Shown: piece after piece, positions 1 to 8,582 of the stretch | How the letters are laid out: each line of letters begins with the position of its first letter | How positions within the stretch are numbered: position 1 is the first letter of the stretch | Assembly (NCBI GenBank): GCA_044228625.1 | Contig: JBGAUM010000013.1 | Location: forward strand, 1-46,881 | DNA: 46,881 nt | Reading direction: 5' to 3' | Source: UKL13-2 sp044228625 | GTDB lineage: Bacteria; Pseudomonadota; Gammaproteobacteria; Burkholderiales; Usitatibacteraceae | The notes under the pieces: model-generated | Seen by the model: only the letters and a program-made list of their open reading frames with translations | Databases searched by the model: none | Told to the model about the DNA's origin: nothing | Made by a program: the position numbers and the translations under genes

Positions 1-80
1 CCCACGCCGAGGATGGCATCGTCGGGAACATGCGCAATGGCGGCCTGGGCGGCGGTGCGTTTGAGGTCGTCTTGATTCAT
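1..80 (-). CDS. rpiA: Ribose-5-phosphate isomerase A, N-terminal fragment
   Basis: Only the first 26 codons or so are in the window; the gene runs off the left edge. The visible start reads MNQDDLKRTAAQAA and continues into DDAILGVG. This matches the RpiA N-terminus, where a short helix is followed by the GVGTGSTA sugar-phosphate loop, of which only GVG is visible. RpiA interconverts ribose 5-phosphate and ribulose 5-phosphate in the pentose phosphate pathway. It is divergent from ilvA, with about 100 bases between the two starts. The identification rests on a short stretch, so it is probable rather than certain. Confidence 0.7.
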   Translation of the reverse strand, partial: MNQDDLKRTAAQAAIAHVPDDAILGV

Positions 81-184
81 GGGTGTGCAAAGAAGGTTGG
101 CAGAGCGGGCGGGAGAACGCCGAGGCAGGCCTGGGGAGTGCGCGTTTTCCTGCTACATTCTCGCCGATTCCCTCCGGTTCCATC

Positions 185-1696
185 ATGAAACACGATTACC
201 TCAAAGCCATCCTCTCCGCGCGCGTCTATGACGTGGCGATCGAGAGCCCCCTCACCTTGGCGCCGCGCATCAGCGAGGCTGCCGCCAATACGGTGCTCTT
301 GAAGCGCGAAGATCTGCAGCCGGTCTTCTCGTTCAAGCTCCGTGGCGCCTACAACAAGATGGCGCACTTGAGCCCTGCCGAACTCAAGCGTGGCGTGATT
401 TGCGCATCTGCCGGCAATCATGCGCAAGGCGTGGCCTTGGCGGCGCAGCGCCTGGGGTGCAAGGCCACCATTGTCATGCCGGTCACCACCCCGGCGATCA
501 AGGTGGAAGCGGTATCGCGGCGCGGCGCGGATGTGGTGCTCAAGGGAGACAGCTATCACGAGGCCGGCCTGCACGCCAAGGAGCTGGCGGCCAAGAAGAA
601 GCTGACTTACGTGCATCCGTATGACGACCCGCTGGTCATCGCCGGGCAGGGCACCATCGGCATGGAGATCCTGCGGCAATATCAACACCCGATCGACGCG
701 GTGTTTGTGCCGGTCGGCGGGGGCGGGTTGATCGCCGGGATCGCGGCCTACATCAAGTCGCTGTCCCCGACCACCCGGATCATCGGCGTGGAACCCGAAG
801 ATTCCAACGCGATGGCGGCATCCCTCGAAGCGGGCAGGCGCGTGACCCTTCCGCACGTGAATCTGTTTGCCGATGGCGTCGCCGTCAAGCAGGTCGGCGA
901 GGAAACGTTTCGACTCTGCCGCGAATTGGTCGACGAAATGGTGCTGGTGGACACCGACGAAATCTGCGCGGCCATCAAGGATATTTACGAAGACACGCGC
1001 TCGATCATGGAACCTTCGGGAGGGCTGGCGCTGGCCGGGATCAAACGCTACGTCGAGCAGACCCGAGTGACGGGCCGGACGTTTGTCGCCATTTGCTGCG
1101 GCGCCAATATGAACTTCGACCGCCTGCGATTTGTCGCCGAGCGTGCCGAGGTCGGCGAGCACCACGAAGCCTTGCTGGCGGTGACCGTGCCCGAGGCGCG
1201 TGGCAGTTTCCGCAAGTTTTGCGAGCTGCTCGGACCGCGCAACGTGACCGAGTTCAACTATCGAATCGCCGATGCCAAGGAGGCCCATCTGTTTGTCGGG
1301 ATCCAGGTCAGGGGACGTGCGGAAGCGCGCACTCTGGTTGCGCATTTCAACAAGCAAGGGTTCAAGAGTGTGGACCTCACCGAGAATGAAATGGCGAAGC
1401 TGCATATTCGCCATCTGGTCGGTGGCCGCACGGCACTGGCACACGACGAGCGCGTGTTCCGTTTCGAATTCCCCGAGCGGCCCGGCGCGCTGATGGATTT
1501 TCTCGACAGCATGAGCCCGAACTGGAACATCAGCCTGTTTCACTATCGCAACCACGGCGCGGATGTCGGCCGCATTCTGGTGGGTTTGCAGGTGCCGGCG
1601 CGCGAGAAGGCCGCGTTCGCCCGAAAACTGAAGGCGCTGGGTTACGACTACGAGGAAGAGACCGACAACCCTGCGTATCGCATGTTCTTGGGATGA
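185..1696 (+). CDS. ilvA: Threonine ammonia-lyase, biosynthetic
   Basis: A PLP enzyme that deaminates threonine to 2-oxobutanoate, the first step of isoleucine synthesis. The protein is 503 residues, the usual length of the long biosynthetic form. The PLP lysine is K51 in SFKLRGAYNK, and the glycine-rich phosphate loop VGGGGLIAG lies near residue 180. The catalytic domain ends near residue 330. Two C-terminal ACT-like regulatory domains follow: one begins LAVTVPEARGSF, the other FRFEFPERPGALMDF. These are the sites of isoleucine and valine control in the family. The ATG at 185 was chosen because family homology starts at MKHDYL; the open frame extends upstream without similarity. No strong ribosome binding site is visible. 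Confidence 0.95.
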   Translation: MKHDYLKAILSARVYDVAIESPLTLAPRISEAAANTVLLKREDLQPVFSFKLRGAYNKMAHLSPAELKRGVICASAGNHAQGVALAAQRLGCKATIVMPVTTPAIKVEAVSRRGADVVLKGDSYHEAGLHAKELAAKKKLTYVHPYDDPLVIAGQGTIGMEILRQYQHPIDAVFVPVGGGGLIAGIAAYIKSLSPTTRIIGVEPEDSNAMAASLEAGRRVTLPHVNLFADGVAVKQVGEETFRLCRELVDEMVLVDTDEICAAIKDIYEDTRSIMEPSGGLALAGIKRYVEQTRVTGRTFVAICCGANMNFDRLRFVAERAEVGEHHEALLAVTVPEARGSFRKFCELLGPRNVTEFNYRIADAKEAHLFVGIQVRGRAEARTLVAHFNKQGFKSVDLTENEMAKLHIRHLVGGRTALAHDERVFRFEFPERPGALMDFLDSMSPNWNISLFHYRNHGADVGRILVGLQVPAREKAAFARKLKALGYDYEEETDNPAYRMFLG

Positions 1697-1827
1697 AACT
1701 CCAGCAGGGGCGGGGCGATCGGGCCATTTTCGGCCTGGAAGGCGCGCGAGTGCTGGGGATTGGAAGCCTACAAGCATTCCTGCAAGCTTTCCAACGGATC
1801 ACCCCCTGATTTGTTGCGACCCAGCCT

Positions 1828-2006
1828 CGGCCAGAGGCCGTGCGGTTTGCGCGGCGCGCCACGAAGCAGTTCATGACGCGAAACTCCACTTTCGGCCCGC
1901 CGGAGTCGGGCCGGCTCGCCCGGCGCGTCATGCCGCAGGGGTGAGATCGGGGTTTCGCAGAGCATTGCTCTGCGCCGGACGAACCGGGCAGCCTCTGCGC
2001 TGCCCG
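1828..2006. other. Hairpin-dense intergenic element
   Basis: The 335-base gap between ilvA and the CBS gene (1697-2031) has no credible gene. It is full of inverted repeats: CGGCC-aga-GGCCG (1828-1840); CATGACGCG at 1872-1880 pairing with CGCGTCATG at 1924-1932, enclosing a second stem CGGCCCG/CGGGCCG (1893-1913); an 8-base stem with a 3-base loop (1956-1974); and an 8-base stem with a 6-base loop (1985-2006). None is followed by a T-run, so they are not ordinary terminators. They could be a REP-like element, a structured RNA or a transcript-end processing region. The base pairing is seen directly; the function is unknown. Confidence 0.45.
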
Positions 2007-2031
2007 TGGTAGGCGCGAATTTCCGTACTCG

Positions 2032-2493
2032 CTACTCCGGCCAGTTCTTGATGTACTGCTTCAGGAGCTTGTTCTCGAAATCGGCATCCTTGATGGCGCT
2101 ACGCGCGATATCGTGGAATGAAACGATGCCGACCAGCGCATCGTCCTTCACTACCGGCACATGCGTGATGTGCAGTTCCGTCATCAGTGATCGCAAGTGA
2201 TCCACCGTATCGCTGGGGTCGGTCACCGGCGGGTTGACTTTCATGATGTGGCCGCACCGGGCGGACAGGAGTGCCGCACCCTGGCTGTGCAGACCACGCA
2301 GGATTTCCTTCAACGTGATGAGGCCGACCATCTTTCCGCCGTCGATCACCAGCACCGAGCTGATGGCGTTCTCGGCCATCAGCGCAATCGCGTCCGCGAC
2401 ATTGACATCCGGCGTCACGGAATAGACCCCTTTGCGATGGGGTTGCTTGGCCTTGTCGGCGAGAATCTCGGCGACGGTGGAGGAAGTGCTCAT
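2032..2493 (-). CDS. Tandem CBS-domain protein
   Basis: A 153-residue soluble protein made of two CBS domains. The first spans roughly residues 20-75 (GVYSVTPDVNVADAIALMAE, then SSVLVIDGGKMVGLITLKEILRG). The second spans roughly 85-140 (ITHVPVVKDDALVGIVSFHDIARS). CBS pairs bind adenosine nucleotides or similar ligands and usually act as energy or ligand sensors. The partner of this stand-alone pair cannot be told from sequence. The ATG at 2493 gives a start just before conserved sequence; the frame stays open upstream but that part has no domain character. It lies downstream of sspB on the same strand, about 120 bases away. Confidence 0.85.
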   Translation of the reverse strand: MSTSSTVAEILADKAKQPHRKGVYSVTPDVNVADAIALMAENAISSVLVIDGGKMVGLITLKEILRGLHSQGAALLSARCGHIMKVNPPVTDPSDTVDHLRSLMTELHITHVPVVKDDALVGIVSFHDIARSAIKDADFENKLLKQYIKNWPE

Positions 2494-2614
2494 GGGGCTT
2501 CTGCGAAGGGTGAAGCCGCAGCATAGCAAACGCGCACTGCGTTTGTCATGGCGTGTTTGTAGCAGAAGGCGATGAAGGGCGCCCCGGCAAGACAACGACT
2601 AGCCGTCTGCGCGC

Positions 2615-3094
2615 CTACTTGATGACGCGCAGGTTGCCGCGTGGTGGCGCCTTGGGCTTGTCGGGCGGTGGATCACCCAAAGAAGCGCTGGAGGACTGCA
2701 TAGTTCCTGATGCACCAGGTGCCGCCTTCGGGACCGTGGCCAGCGACGGCAAATGCGCCGGCGCCTGTGCGGCTTCCGGTGCCGGTTCGGGATCGAAATA
2801 CACACCCTTGCCGTTTTCCCGCGCAAACGCCGCCAGCACGGCGTATACGGGAACCGACACCTCTCGGGAGACGCCGTTGAAACGGGCGGTGAACTGGATG
2901 ACATCGTTGCCGATCGTCAGGTTTCGCGTGGCGGCCTGGCTGATCGACAACACGATTTCGCCGTTCTTGACGTACTCCATCGGCACGCGCGTGTTCTGGT
3001 CGACCTTCACGGACAAATACGGCGTGAAGCCACAATCCGCACACCATTCATAGATGGCGCGGATCAGGTACGGCTTGGTGGAGAGGTCAGCCAC
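2615..3094 (-). CDS. sspB: ClpXP protease specificity-enhancing factor SspB
   Basis: Adaptor that delivers ssrA-tagged peptides to the ClpXP protease. The protein is 159 residues. The N-terminal substrate-binding domain (about 1-110) begins MADLSTKPYLIRAIYEWC, typical of the family. A flexible Pro/Ala-rich linker follows, and the tail ends RGNLRVIK, which matches the ClpX-tethering motif at the C-terminus of SspB. The start is a GTG at 3094; no in-frame ATG lies close upstream. It follows sspA on the same strand by about 60 bases, the conserved sspA-sspB arrangement. Confidence 0.93.
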   Translation of the reverse strand: MADLSTKPYLIRAIYEWCADCGFTPYLSVKVDQNTRVPMEYVKNGEIVLSISQAATRNLTIGNDVIQFTARFNGVSREVSVPVYAVLAAFARENGKGVYFDPEPAPEAAQAPAHLPSLATVPKAAPGASGTMQSSSASLGDPPPDKPKAPPRGNLRVIK

Positions 3095-3156
3095 AGTGAT
3101 GGATGCCGAGAGGCTGGGCGGCCGCCATGGCCGCCAGCACTTTCAATGCGCGGAGA

Positions 3157-3756
3157 CTATTTCCGCATGGCCTTTTCAGACGCAGTCATCGAATCGATGA
3201 AGGCCTGCCGCGAGAACAGGCGCTCCGCATACTTGAGCAGCGGCGCTGCGGTCTTGGGCATTTCAATCTGGTAGTGCTCAAGACGCCACAAGAGCGGTGC
3301 GATCGCCACGTCGAGCATGGAAAACTCGTCACCGAGCATGTGCTTTTGCTTGACGAAAATCGGGGCCAGTTGCACCAGGTTTTCGCGAATGTACAGGCGC
3401 GCCTTGTCGAACTGGGCTTGCTTGCCGCGTTCAAGCGTATCGACATGGTTGAACACCTCATGCTCCATGCGATGCAGGATCAGCCTCGCGCGGGCGCGCA
3501 TGACCGGATCAGGCGGCATCAACTGGGGATGCGGGAAGCGTTCATCGATGTACTCGTTGATGATGTTCGACTCGTAGAGGATCAGGTCGCGTTCCACCAG
3601 TACCGGAGTGCGGTTGTTCGGATTCATGACTGCAAGATCTTCGGGCTTGTTCATCAGATCCACGTCAAGGATCTGAAAGTCCATGCCTTTTTCCCACAGG
3701 ACGATGCGGCAGCGGTGGCTAAACGGGCACGTGGTGCCGGAATACAGGGTCATCAT
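3157..3756 (-). CDS. sspA: Stringent starvation protein A, GST-fold
   Basis: A 199-residue protein with a glutathione-S-transferase fold that binds RNA polymerase in the species studied. The N-terminal thioredoxin-like part reads TLYSGTTCPFSHRCRIVL and includes RTPVLVERDLILYESNII, the cis-proline and SES-like region. The all-helical C-terminal part runs from about residue 85. The order petC-sspA-sspB is common in Beta- and Gammaproteobacteria and supports SspA over a generic transferase. Two adjacent ATGs (3756 and 3753) are possible starts. It is about 120 bases downstream of petC on the same strand. Confidence 0.92.
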   Translation of the reverse strand: MMTLYSGTTCPFSHRCRIVLWEKGMDFQILDVDLMNKPEDLAVMNPNNRTPVLVERDLILYESNIINEYIDERFPHPQLMPPDPVMRARARLILHRMEHEVFNHVDTLERGKQAQFDKARLYIRENLVQLAPIFVKQKHMLGDEFSMLDVAIAPLLWRLEHYQIEMPKTAAPLLKYAERLFSRQAFIDSMTASEKAMRK

Positions 3757-3875
3757 GATGGTGGTCCTTCGCGGTGCGGCTACTTCGTGAGACAGCTAAT
3801 TGGGATTCGGTCGGCTGCAAAAGCGCCAAGCCGCGCATGAAAGCGCGGCCCGGCGGTAGACGGGGGAAACGCCGG

Positions 3876-4622
3876 TTACTTCACGTCTTTCCAGTACTCG
3901 TGCTTGAGCCACAGGGAAATGAAGAACCCCAGCGCCAGCAGGGCCAACACCCACAAGCCCGCCTGGGTACGCTGGTTGCGCGCAGGTTCAGCCATGAAGG
4001 TGAGGAAATTGACAAGGTCCGCCACAAAGCGGTCGTATTCGGCCGGTGACATCGTTCCCGCACGTTCGATTGCGAGTTTCATCACGGCTTCGGGTTTGCC
4101 ATCGTGTCCGGGCTTCTCGCCGACCTTGGTCCATGCCTGCGTTCCCTGCAAGTCATGGAGCACATGGGGCATCGACGTGGATTTGAACGCGGTGTTGTTC
4201 CAGCCACTGGGCGCCTTGTCGTCGCGATAGAAACCGCGCAGGAAGGTGTACAGCCAATCCGGGCCGCGTGAACGCGCCACCAGAGTCAGATCCGGCGGAA
4301 CGCTCTTGAGCCACTCCTTGGCGTCGTTCGGATTCAGGTTTGACACCATGGCATCGGTGGGTTTCGCACCGGTCAGGATCAGATTGTCGGCAATTTGTTT
4401 TTCCGTCAGTCCAATCTGCGTCATCGCGCTGTAGCGCATGAACTGCGCGCTGTGGCAATTCAGGCAGTAGTTGACGAAATTGCGGGCCCCGCGTTGAAGA
4501 GAGGCCTCGTCCTTGAGGTTGACCGGGGCGCTATCGAGCTTGACGCCACCGCCAGATGCGAAGGCGGGCACCGCCAGGCCGACGGTCAGCGCAACCATGA
4601 GGGAACGGATGGTCGTTTTCAT
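3876..4622 (-). CDS. petC: Ubiquinol-cytochrome c reductase, cytochrome c1
   Basis: The c-type haem subunit of the bc1 complex. It takes electrons from the Rieske protein and passes them to soluble cytochrome c. The protein is 248 residues from the ATG at 4622. A Sec signal peptide (about 1-23, ending AFA-SG) leads to the haem motif CLNCH at residues 53-57. A single membrane anchor near the C-terminus (AGLWVLALLALGFFISLWL) holds it in the inner membrane. Its ATG shares one base with the petB TAA stop, indicating translational coupling. The frame extends further upstream inside petB, but the signal peptide fixes the start. Confidence 0.95.
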   Translation of the reverse strand: MKTTIRSLMVALTVGLAVPAFASGGGVKLDSAPVNLKDEASLQRGARNFVNYCLNCHSAQFMRYSAMTQIGLTEKQIADNLILTGAKPTDAMVSNLNPNDAKEWLKSVPPDLTLVARSRGPDWLYTFLRGFYRDDKAPSGWNNTAFKSTSMPHVLHDLQGTQAWTKVGEKPGHDGKPEAVMKLAIERAGTMSPAEYDRFVADLVNFLTFMAEPARNQRTQAGLWVLALLALGFFISLWLKHEYWKDVK

Positions 4623-5947
4623 TAGTAGGTCACCCTTTCCGGTTCGGGCAGCTCTTGGGCGCGATCTTTTGCGGTGTACCAAGGCATCAAGATGAAGAAC
4701 GCAAAGTACACGGCGGTAAGGATTCGCGCGACGAGCGTGGCGGTATCCATGCCACCCACCAGCGGGAGCGCCTTGGGTAACTGGCCCCAGACCGTCGTGG
4801 GGACCACACCCAGGTAGCCAAGCACCAGGAAGCTCACCACGAACGCATACAGGAAATTCTTGAAGCGAGGACCGCGATAGCGAATCGACTTGGCCTTGCC
4901 TTTATCCAGCCACGGCAATGCAAAGAGAATCAACGTCGCCAATCCCATCACGGCCACCCCCCAGAACTGGGTCCCGAAATAAGACGGCACGGCGCGCAGC
5001 ATGGCGTAGAACGGCGTGAAGTACCACACCGGGGCGATGTGCTCGGGCGTCTTCAGCGGGTCCGCCTGCACGAAGTTGGCGTACTCCAGGAAGTAGCCGC
5101 CCATTTCCGGCATGAAGAACACGATGACGGTGAACACGGCGAGAAACACGAAGACGCCGACGATGTCCTTGATCGTGTAGTACGGGTGGAACGGGATGCC
5201 GTCCCTCGGCGTGCCCAGTTTCGGGTCGAGGTTTTCCTTGATCTCGATGCCGTCCGGATTGTTGGAGCCGACTTCACGCAAGGCCATCAGGTGGGCGGCC
5301 ACGAGGCCGAGCAGCACCAGCGGAATTGCGATCACGTGGAAGGCGAAAAAGCGATTCAGGGTCGCGTCGCCGACGTTGTAGTCGCCGCGAATCCAGATGG
5401 CCAGGTCAGGACCGATGAAGGGAATGGCTGCGAACAGGTTGATGATGACCTGCGCACCCCAGTAAGACATCTGCCCCCAGGGGAGCAGGTAGCCAAAGAA
5501 CGCTTCCGCCATCAGGCAGAGGTAGATCATGCAGCCGAACACCCACAACAATTCACGCGGTTTGCGATACGAACCGTAGATGAGGCCGCGGAACATGTGC
5601 AGGTACACCACGATGAAGAACATCGAGGCGCCGGTGGAATGCAGGTAGCGGATGAACCATCCGCCCGGCACATCGCGCATGATGTACTCGACCGAGGCAA
5701 ATGCGAGCTTGGCATCCGGTTTGTAGTTCATGGTGAGGAAGATGCCGGTGACGATCTGCATCACCAGCACCAACATCGCCAATGAGCCGAAGTAATACCA
5801 GAAGTTGAAGTTCTTCGGGGCGTAATAGCCGGTGAGTTGCTCCTGCCAGAGCTTCACCAACGGAAAACGCTTGTCCAGCCAGACGATGGCTTGCCCGGCC
5901 AGGCCGGGGACGGGGGGCGCAATGGCCGGTTTTGGAGAGTGACCCAT
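4622..5947 (-). CDS. petB: Ubiquinol-cytochrome c reductase, cytochrome b
   Basis: The integral membrane quinol-oxidising subunit of the bc1 complex, 441 residues with about eight membrane helices. Haem-ligand histidines are visible in helix B (RYLHSTGASMFFIVVYLHMF) and helix D (FAFHVIAIPLVLLGLVAAHL). The Qo-site motif reads PVWY in APVWYFTPFYAM rather than the PEWY of mitochondria. That variant is usual in Betaproteobacteria as far as I recall. The gene starts 3 bases after petA and overlaps petC by one base, so petA-petB-petC read as one operon. Confidence 0.96.
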   Translation of the reverse strand: MGHSPKPAIAPPVPGLAGQAIVWLDKRFPLVKLWQEQLTGYYAPKNFNFWYYFGSLAMLVLVMQIVTGIFLTMNYKPDAKLAFASVEYIMRDVPGGWFIRYLHSTGASMFFIVVYLHMFRGLIYGSYRKPRELLWVFGCMIYLCLMAEAFFGYLLPWGQMSYWGAQVIINLFAAIPFIGPDLAIWIRGDYNVGDATLNRFFAFHVIAIPLVLLGLVAAHLMALREVGSNNPDGIEIKENLDPKLGTPRDGIPFHPYYTIKDIVGVFVFLAVFTVIVFFMPEMGGYFLEYANFVQADPLKTPEHIAPVWYFTPFYAMLRAVPSYFGTQFWGVAVMGLATLILFALPWLDKGKAKSIRYRGPRFKNFLYAFVVSFLVLGYLGVVPTTVWGQLPKALPLVGGMDTATLVARILTAVYFAFFILMPWYTAKDRAQELPEPERVTY

Positions 5948-5950
5948 GCC

Positions 5951-6556
5951 TTATGCTCCCTTCAAGTCTGCGTCGATCGTGAGTTTGGTGCCCTCGATCT
6001 TGTAGGCCGTGATTTCCAGATTCTTCGGCGCGGGCATGCCTTTCCAGACGCGGCCGGACATATCAAATTTTGACTGGTGGCACGGGCAGAAAAATCCTCC
6101 GGGCCAATCCTTGCCCAAGTCCTCGGGGCCGATTTCCTTGCGGAACGTCGGGGAGCAGCCCAAATGCGTGCAAACCCCCTTGACGACAAACCATTCGCCG
6201 GATTTGTCCGACGAACGATTGGGACCCCTTGCGAATTCAGGCTGGGCAGACTCTTTTGATTCTGGGTCCGCAAGGAGGGCATCGTTCTTGGCCAACTGCG
6301 CCACCATGTCCGGCGTGCGACGAATAATCCAATGCGGCGCACCGCGGTATTCCACGGTGACCAACTGGCCGGGTTCTACCTTGGACAGGTCGAATTCAAC
6401 CGGGGCGCCAGCGGCCAAGGCGCGTACTGAAGGAAACATGCTGGCAACAAACGGCACCGCGGCAGCACCGGCAGTGACACCCCCCACAGCGGAGGTGGCC
6501 AGAATCAGAAACCGTCGTTTTTTGGGATCGACGTCGTCTTGGACGATAGCACTCAT
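5951..6556 (-). CDS. petA: Ubiquinol-cytochrome c reductase, Rieske iron-sulfur subunit
   Basis: Carries the 2Fe-2S cluster that receives the first electron from quinol. The protein is 201 residues. The N-terminus has a twin-arginine signal-anchor (KKRRFLILATSAVGG, residues 12-26), so export should use the Tat system encoded at 8583-10144. Cluster box 1 is CTHLGC (129-134) and box 2 is CPCHQSKFD (157-165). By family rules C129, H131, C157 and H160 bind iron, and C134 and C159 form the disulfide. First gene of the petABC operon. Confidence 0.96.
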   Translation of the reverse strand: MSAIVQDDVDPKKRRFLILATSAVGGVTAGAAAVPFVASMFPSVRALAAGAPVEFDLSKVEPGQLVTVEYRGAPHWIIRRTPDMVAQLAKNDALLADPESKESAQPEFARGPNRSSDKSGEWFVVKGVCTHLGCSPTFRKEIGPEDLGKDWPGGFFCPCHQSKFDMSGRVWKGMPAPKNLEITAYKIEGTKLTIDADLKGA

Positions 6557-6785
6557 GATGAGCTTTCGAAGGTCGTTGTTTGAGTTCTATTGCGGCTCGC
6601 CGCAGGCCGCGAACGCCGAGCGCCGGGCAAGCACGCTATTTTAGCTGGTGGCCCCGGAAACTGAAACCCCTAAGGGATTTTTTCCTTTGCTGACAATCAC
6701 TTCGCGCGATTTGCGCTAAATTGGTCGAACATGGCGCAACCGGAAATGCCGCCGTGCCATTTCGACACCAACCTCCGGAGGGGAT
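6557..6785. promoter_or_regulatory. Divergent promoter region, petABC and mscL
   Basis: Non-coding 229 bases between two divergent starts. On the minus strand a TAAAAT hexamer (6638-6643) could be the -10 box for petA, with a poor -35. On the plus strand no convincing -35/-10 pair was found for mscL. A strong Shine-Dalgarno, GGAGGGG at 6777-6783, precedes the mscL ATG. The presence of promoters here is inferred from the divergent layout. Confidence 0.35.
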
Positions 6786-7199
6786 ATGAGTTTTGCTTCT
6801 GAATTCAAGGAATTCGCGGTCAAGGGCAATGTAATGGACCTTGCCGTCGGCGTTATCATTGGCGGGGCGTTCGGCAAGATCGTGGATTCCGTGGTCGGCG
6901 ATCTGATCATGCCCATCGTGGGCAAAGTCTTCGGTGGGCTCGATTTTTCGAACATGTACATCGCCCTCAACAACCAAGCCCCGGGACTGGCGCTGGTCGA
7001 AGCCAAGAAGGCGGGGGCCGTATTCGCCTATGGAAACTTCATCACCATCGTGATCAATTTCGCCATCCTGGCGTTCATCATCTTTCTGATGGTCAAGCAA
7101 ATGAACAAGCTGAAAAATCAGGCGCCGCCGCCGGCCCCTGCCGCGACCCCGGAAGATGTGCTGCTGCTGCGCGAGATTCGGGATTCACTCAAAAAGTAA
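6786..7199 (+). CDS. mscL: Large-conductance mechanosensitive channel
   Basis: A pentameric inner-membrane pore that opens under turgor to release solutes. The protein is 137 residues, normal for MscL. The N-terminus (SFASEFKEFAVKGNVMDLAVGVIIGGAFGKIVDS) contains the amphipathic S1 helix and the first membrane helix with its gate. The second helix is FITIVINFAILAFIIFLMVKQMNKL. A cytoplasmic helical bundle closes the protein, reading EDVLLLREIRDSLKK after an Ala/Pro linker. The start is fixed by the strong ribosome binding site at 6777-6783. It stands alone, divergent from petA. Confidence 0.97.
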   Translation: MSFASEFKEFAVKGNVMDLAVGVIIGGAFGKIVDSVVGDLIMPIVGKVFGGLDFSNMYIALNNQAPGLALVEAKKAGAVFAYGNFITIVINFAILAFIIFLMVKQMNKLKNQAPPPAPAATPEDVLLLREIRDSLKK

Positions 7200-7349
7200 G
7201 CGCCGGCTTACCAAGAGGACTAGAGGCGGGTGAGGGTTCCTTTCCCGCCGATTTCCAGTCACCCTGCGGCGAATGGCGTGAAGCTTTGGCGGGTTTGAAA
7301 TAGGCCCCGTCGGCCTCATACTGCAATTTCCTGCTTATTTTTGATTTCC

Positions 7350-8531
7350 ATGCGCCGCCTTTGGTTGATCTTTGCGGAATTCGTGACCGTGACATTGGCG
7401 GTGGTCTTTGTCATCACCCTGATTCGTCCAGACTGGAATCCCTGGAAACGCAACGTAGTGGAAATCCGCGAGGCCGGACCCCTGGCCGCTATCCTGCCCG
7501 CCTCGAGTGGCGGCGCTTTGCGGGCAAGCTATGCGGATGCGGCGCGAAAGGCAACGCAATCGGTGGTCAATATTGCGGCATTGAGGGATTCGCGCAAGTC
7601 GCGCAATCCGTTGGCCAACGATCCTTTGCTGCGGCGTTTTCTCCAGGAGCAACAGGATGCCCCCGAAGAAAATGAAGAGGGCAGCGAAGGGATGGGTTCG
7701 GGGGTCATCGTCAGCAGCGACGACAAGGGAAGCTATGTGCTGACCAACGACCATGTCGTGGCCGGCTCCGACCGCATCCAGATTGCACTCTCGGATGGAC
7801 GCACCCTCCCCGCAAAAGTCGTGGGGACCGACCCCGAATCGGACCTTGCCGTGTTGCGCGTCGATGGAAAAGGCCTCAGCGCCATTACACTTGGACAATC
7901 GGACCGTGCGCAGGTCGGCGACGTGGTGTTGGCAATTGGCGATCCGTTCGGCGTCGGGCAAACCGTGACCATGGGCATCATCAGCGGGCTGGGACGCAAT
8001 CGCCTCGGGGTCAACCGCTACGAAAACTTCATCCAGACCGACGCCGCCATCAATCCGGGCAATTCCGGCGGCGCATTAATCGACCTGAACGGCAATCTTA
8101 TCGGCATCAACAGCGTCATCTATTCACGCACCGGGGGATCGTTGGGGATCGGTTTCGCCATTCCGGTGTCCATGGCCAAGGGCATCATGGAGCAGATCAT
8201 CGCGGAGGGCACCGTGACGCGTGGCTTTATCGGCATCAACCCGCAGGATGTGACGCCCGACCTTGCAGAATCCTTGAAACTCAAGGCGGCGCGGGGGGCG
8301 CTGGTGGCGCAGGTCAACCGCGGCGGCCCGGCCGACAAGGGTGGGCTCAAGACGGGCGACGTCATTGTGGCCGTCGACGACAAGCCGATCCAGGATTCGA
8401 TCGCAGCGATGGCGGCGATCGCGGCCATCAAGCCGGGCACCAACGCCAAGTTCAGCGTGATCCGCGATCAACGCGATGTAGACCTGGTCGTCAACGTGGG
8501 CAAAAGACCGAGACCGGTGCGCGGTCGCTGA
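7350..8531 (+). CDS. HtrA/DegQ-type serine protease
   Basis: A periplasmic quality-control protease of the S1C family, 393 residues from ATG 7350 (a TTG at 7341 is an alternative start). An N-terminal membrane segment (about 4-24) acts as anchor or uncleaved signal. The trypsin-like domain carries the full triad: H135 in TNDHVVAG, D165 in SDLAVLRVD and S239 in PGNSGGAL. One PDZ domain follows (about 290-385), so it resembles DegS or single-PDZ proteins more than two-PDZ DegP. An acidic insertion EENEEGSEG sits near residue 107. It is convergent with tatC. A true DegS role would need a RseA-like partner, which is not in this window. Confidence 0.92.
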   Translation: MRRLWLIFAEFVTVTLAVVFVITLIRPDWNPWKRNVVEIREAGPLAAILPASSGGALRASYADAARKATQSVVNIAALRDSRKSRNPLANDPLLRRFLQEQQDAPEENEEGSEGMGSGVIVSSDDKGSYVLTNDHVVAGSDRIQIALSDGRTLPAKVVGTDPESDLAVLRVDGKGLSAITLGQSDRAQVGDVVLAIGDPFGVGQTVTMGIISGLGRNRLGVNRYENFIQTDAAINPGNSGGALIDLNGNLIGINSVIYSRTGGSLGIGFAIPVSMAKGIMEQIIAEGTVTRGFIGINPQDVTPDLAESLKLKAARGALVAQVNRGGPADKGGLKTGDVIVAVDDKPIQDSIAAMAAIAAIKPGTNAKFSVIRDQRDVDLVVNVGKRPRPVRGR

Positions 8532-8582
8532 GGGTTTTCAAGCATGCACCACTGATCGGCCGGAATTGCGCGATCGCAGTGC

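Noticed and set aside
77..1777. A 566-codon open frame on the minus strand opposite ilvA
   Set aside because: It is a mirror of a high-GC coding frame; ilvA on the plus strand has clear homology over its full length and the antisense protein has no recognisable domain.
7225..7249. GGCGGG/CCCGCC hairpin after mscL as a terminator
   Set aside because: Six-base stem with a 13-base loop and no T-tract after it; too weak to call.
8550..8581. Imperfect inverted repeat between the protease gene and tatC as a bidirectional terminator
   Set aside because: The stem is bulged and neither strand has a T-tract next to it.
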